Of a stretch of 7,546 bases of DNA, positions 5,690 through 7,546 are shown piece after piece; position 1 is the first letter of the stretch, and each line of letters begins with the position of its first letter. The stretch covers positions 1 to 7,546 of the forward strand of contig CAZSEZ010000195.1 in assembly GCA_964606015.1 (NCBI GenBank). The letters are read 5' to 3'. This DNA comes from Hyella sp964606015. GTDB lineage: Bacteria > Cyanobacteriota > Cyanobacteriia > Cyanobacteriales > Xenococcaceae. Below the pieces are notes generated by a model that had not been told where the DNA came from, made no database searches, and worked only from the letters and a program-made list of their open reading frames with translations. The position numbers were made by a program, and so were the translations under genes.

Positions 5690-6781
5690 TTAACCGCCTA
5701 CTTTAAATTCAATTACATCGCCTTCCTGAACGACATAATCCTTGCCTTCAAAGCGAACTAAACCTTTCTCTTTGGCTGCTGTTTTGGAGCCATTATCAAT
5801 TAGATCTTGGTAAGCAATAGTCTCTGCTTTGATAAATTTTTTCTCGAAATCAGTATGAATTACTCCTGCTGCTTGGGGAGCTTTCATTCCAGCAGTAATT
5901 GTCCAGGCGCGGCTTTCAGTTTCTCCTGTAGTAAGATAAGTTCTTAATCCTAACAACTCATAAGTCGCGCGAATTAAAGATTTCAAACCACCTTCTGGTA
6001 CACCCAAAGCTTCTAAGAAGTCCTTTTTCTCATCTTCCGCAAGTTCGACTAGTTCAGATTCTACTTGCGCAGAAATAATTACTACTTTTGCCTCTTGAGT
6101 AGCTGCATATTCCCTAACTTCCTCGACCCATTGATTACCTTCTGCTAGGTCATCTTCGGAAACGTTAGTTCCATAAATTACCGGTTTTTTGGTAAGTAAA
6201 CCCAGGGGCTTGATAATTGCTTCTTCGTCTTCAGTTAGTTCAACTTGACGAGCAGACTGGCCTTCATTGAGTGCGGCGGCTAACTTTTCTAAGATAGTTA
6301 ATTCTTCTTGAGCAGCTTTTTCTTTCTTTGCCTGTTTGCGAACGCGCTCGATTCTTCTCTCGATTTGTCCCAAATCTGCCAAAGACAACTCTAGATTAAT
6401 TACTTCAATGTCGCGGACTGGATCGACTGAACCTGCAACGTGGATGATGTCATCATCGTCAAAACATCGCACGACATGAACAATCGCGTCGACCTCTCTA
6501 ATGTTAGCTAAGAACTTATTTCCTAAACCTTCTCCTTCACTTGCTCCTTTAACCAAACCTGCAATGTCTACAAATTCAATTCTAGTAGGTACGATTTTCT
6601 GAGAATTAGAAATTTCTGCGAGAACATCTAACCTCTCATCAGGTACAGAAACTACTCCCACATTGGGCTCTATCGTACAAAAGGGAAAGTTGGCAGCTTC
6701 CGCTTTGGCATTAGCAACCAAAGCGTTAAAAAGAGTGGATTTACCAACGTTTGGTAGTCCGACAATTCCTGCTCTTAGCAT
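5690..6781 (-). CDS. ychF: YchF/OLA1-family ribosome-associated ATPase
   Basis: The 363-residue protein is a full-length YchF, an Obg-related P-loop protein that, unlike most relatives, prefers ATP and associates with ribosomes; in E. coli it represses the oxidative stress response. The P loop GLPNVGKST is at 8-16, the switch region NFPFCTIEPN at 31-40 with the conserved Cys35 implicated in redox control, and DIAGLVKGAS (G3) at 72-81. The G4 position reads NVSE (206-209) instead of the GTPase NKxD, which fits ATP specificity. A charged coiled-coil insertion spans about 130-170 (ERRIERVRKQAKKEK). The C-terminal TGS domain (about 280-363) includes RAWTI and APQAAGVIHTDFEK. The ATG at 6781 has no clear Shine-Dalgarno. 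It lies 91 bp downstream of the response regulator on the same strand, so co-transcription is possible. Confidence 0.98.
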   Translation of the reverse strand: MLRAGIVGLPNVGKSTLFNALVANAKAEAANFPFCTIEPNVGVVSVPDERLDVLAEISNSQKIVPTRIEFVDIAGLVKGASEGEGLGNKFLANIREVDAIVHVVRCFDDDDIIHVAGSVDPVRDIEVINLELSLADLGQIERRIERVRKQAKKEKAAQEELTILEKLAAALNEGQSARQVELTEDEEAIIKPLGLLTKKPVIYGTNVSEDDLAEGNQWVEEVREYAATQEAKVVIISAQVESELVELAEDEKKDFLEALGVPEGGLKSLIRATYELLGLRTYLTTGETESRAWTITAGMKAPQAAGVIHTDFEKKFIKAETIAYQDLIDNGSKTAAKEKGLVRFEGKDYVVQEGDVIEFKVGG

Positions 6782-6828
6782 AGTGATTTAATTTAGGAGT
6801 TATTTAGCAATTAGTAATCGCTGCTTAT

Positions 6829-6858
6829 TGTACTCGATTCCGATGTACTCAATTTTGA
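6829..6858. repeat. Tandem 15-bp imperfect direct repeat upstream of ychF
   Basis: Two adjacent 15-base units beginning TGTACTC start at 6829 and 6844 and agree at 12 of 15 positions. On the minus strand the shared core is GAGTACA. A -10-like TACAAT (minus strand, 6832-6827) overlaps the first unit, so the repeat sits where a ychF promoter could be, about 46 bases from its start codon. No matching -35 box is convincing. Confidence 0.35.
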
Positions 6859-6872
6859 TCGGATAACTTAAT

Positions 6873-7546
6873 CTAGGCAGAAGGTAGTTCAAACATATAA
6901 CCTCTTCCCCAAATTGTTCTAATTAACTTTCCTTCCTTGTCCCCAATTTTGCGGCGAATTCTGCCTACATGAATATCTACTTTTCTGTCATCACCTGAGT
7001 AATCATTACTGTTCCAAATAGTGCCGATTAATTCTGCGCGATCCCAGACTCTATTGGGGTTGCTAGCCAAAAAGTATAAAATATCGAATTCTAAGGCTGT
7101 TAGATTGACTGCTTTACCCTCAAAAGAAGCTTCACGACGGCTAAAATCAATTGATAAAGCACCGATGTCTAAAGGTTTTTGTACAGAGCTAGGTATGGTA
7201 GCAATGTTTGTATTTCTTCTGAGTAAAGCTGCAATTTTTGCCTTGAGAATTTGCAGGTTGAAGGGTTTAACTATATAGTCATCTGCTCCCTTCTCAAACG
7301 CATCGAGAATATAGTTGGGATCGCTCATTGAGCTGAGCATGACGACAATTGTATTGCTTCTGCTGATTTCTGAACAGAGATTAATTCCAGTATCATCTGG
7401 AAGATTTACATCAAGTATAACTAAGTCCGGTTTGAACTTAATCAGCATTTGCCTGGCTTCTTTGCCATTGTAGGCGGATTCTGTAACGTAATCGTTGTAG
7501 CTAAAAAAACGACAAATCAAGTTTTGTAACGCCAGATCGTCATCTA
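6873..7546 (-). CDS. OmpR/PhoB-type two-component response regulator, 5' end beyond the window
   Basis: The frame stays open to the right edge, where the first complete codons read DDDLALQN, the acidic pocket that opens a receiver domain; only a handful of N-terminal residues are missing. Over the 223 complete visible residues, the phospho-acceptor is Asp45 in LVILDVNLPD, the switch residue is a Ser in VVMLSS (instead of the commoner Thr), and the conserved Lys is in DYIVKPF. A short linker leads to a winged-helix DNA-binding domain (about residues 124-220) with LTALEFDILYFLASNPNRVWDR-like features, the recognition-helix region VDIHVGRIRRKIG and the wing IRTIWGRGYMF. A TTG at 7520 could be miscalled as the start; it would delete the acidic pocket. 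No partner histidine kinase is visible. It does not match RpaA or RpaB closely as I recall them, so I give no symbol. Confidence 0.94.
   Translation of the reverse strand, partial: DDDLALQNLICRFFSYNDYVTESAYNGKEARQMLIKFKPDLVILDVNLPDDTGINLCSEISRSNTIVVMLSSMSDPNYILDAFEKGADDYIVKPFNLQILKAKIAALLRRNTNIATIPSSVQKPLDIGALSIDFSRREASFEGKAVNLTALEFDILYFLASNPNRVWDRAELIGTIWNSNDYSGDDRKVDIHVGRIRRKIGDKEGKLIRTIWGRGYMFELPSA

Noticed and set aside
1..7546. CRISPR array, tRNA, rRNA or riboswitch
   Set aside because: No regularly spaced repeats, cloverleaf with conserved T-loop bases, rRNA sequence or known riboswitch core was seen in the intergenic stretches.

Overview
The window looks like chromosomal housekeeping DNA from a low-GC cyanobacterium. 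Supporting signs are five exact copies of the octamer GCGATCGC (the HIP1 element, at 394, 738, 2082, 5215 and 5638), two ClpS adaptors of the cyanobacterial/plastid style, and a HTH protein whose C-terminal domain resembles, from memory, cyanobacterial proteins of unknown function. I see no rRNA, tRNA, CRISPR array, insertion sequence or phage gene. The genus cannot be fixed from the sequence; a unicellular or baeocyte-forming lineage is only a guess.

Layout. Positions 1-234 are AT-rich leader DNA with a weak hairpin near the left edge. On the plus strand follow two tandem clpS paralogs (235-528 and 521-775) that overlap by 8 bp. They converge on msrP (minus, 772-1773), with the two stop codons sharing the bases TTAA. 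Upstream of msrP on the same strand lies carA (1901-3022, minus). A divergent intergenic region (3023-3223) separates carA from a plus-strand gene (3224-4237) for a HTH protein with a very acidic linker, which is followed by a FAD-dependent amine/amino-acid oxidase-like gene (4315-5415). A 274-bp convergent gap leads to ychF (5690-6781, minus), preceded on the same strand by an OmpR-type response regulator (6873 to beyond the right edge).

Function. The genes do not form one pathway. ClpS1/ClpS2 present N-degron substrates to the Clp protease. MsrP repairs methionine sulfoxide outside the cytoplasm. CarA supplies ammonia for carbamoyl phosphate (arginine and pyrimidines). YchF is a ribosome-associated ATPase of stress physiology. 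The response regulator senses an unknown signal. Protein quality control and oxidative stress recur (ClpS, MsrP, YchF), but this may be coincidence.

Nothing here amounts to an obviously new multi-gene system. The points most worth following are the translationally coupled ClpS pair with different substrate-pocket gatekeepers (Arg versus Met), the apparent Tat-lipoprotein form of MsrP without an adjacent msrQ, and the uncharacterised HTH/polyampholyte protein.
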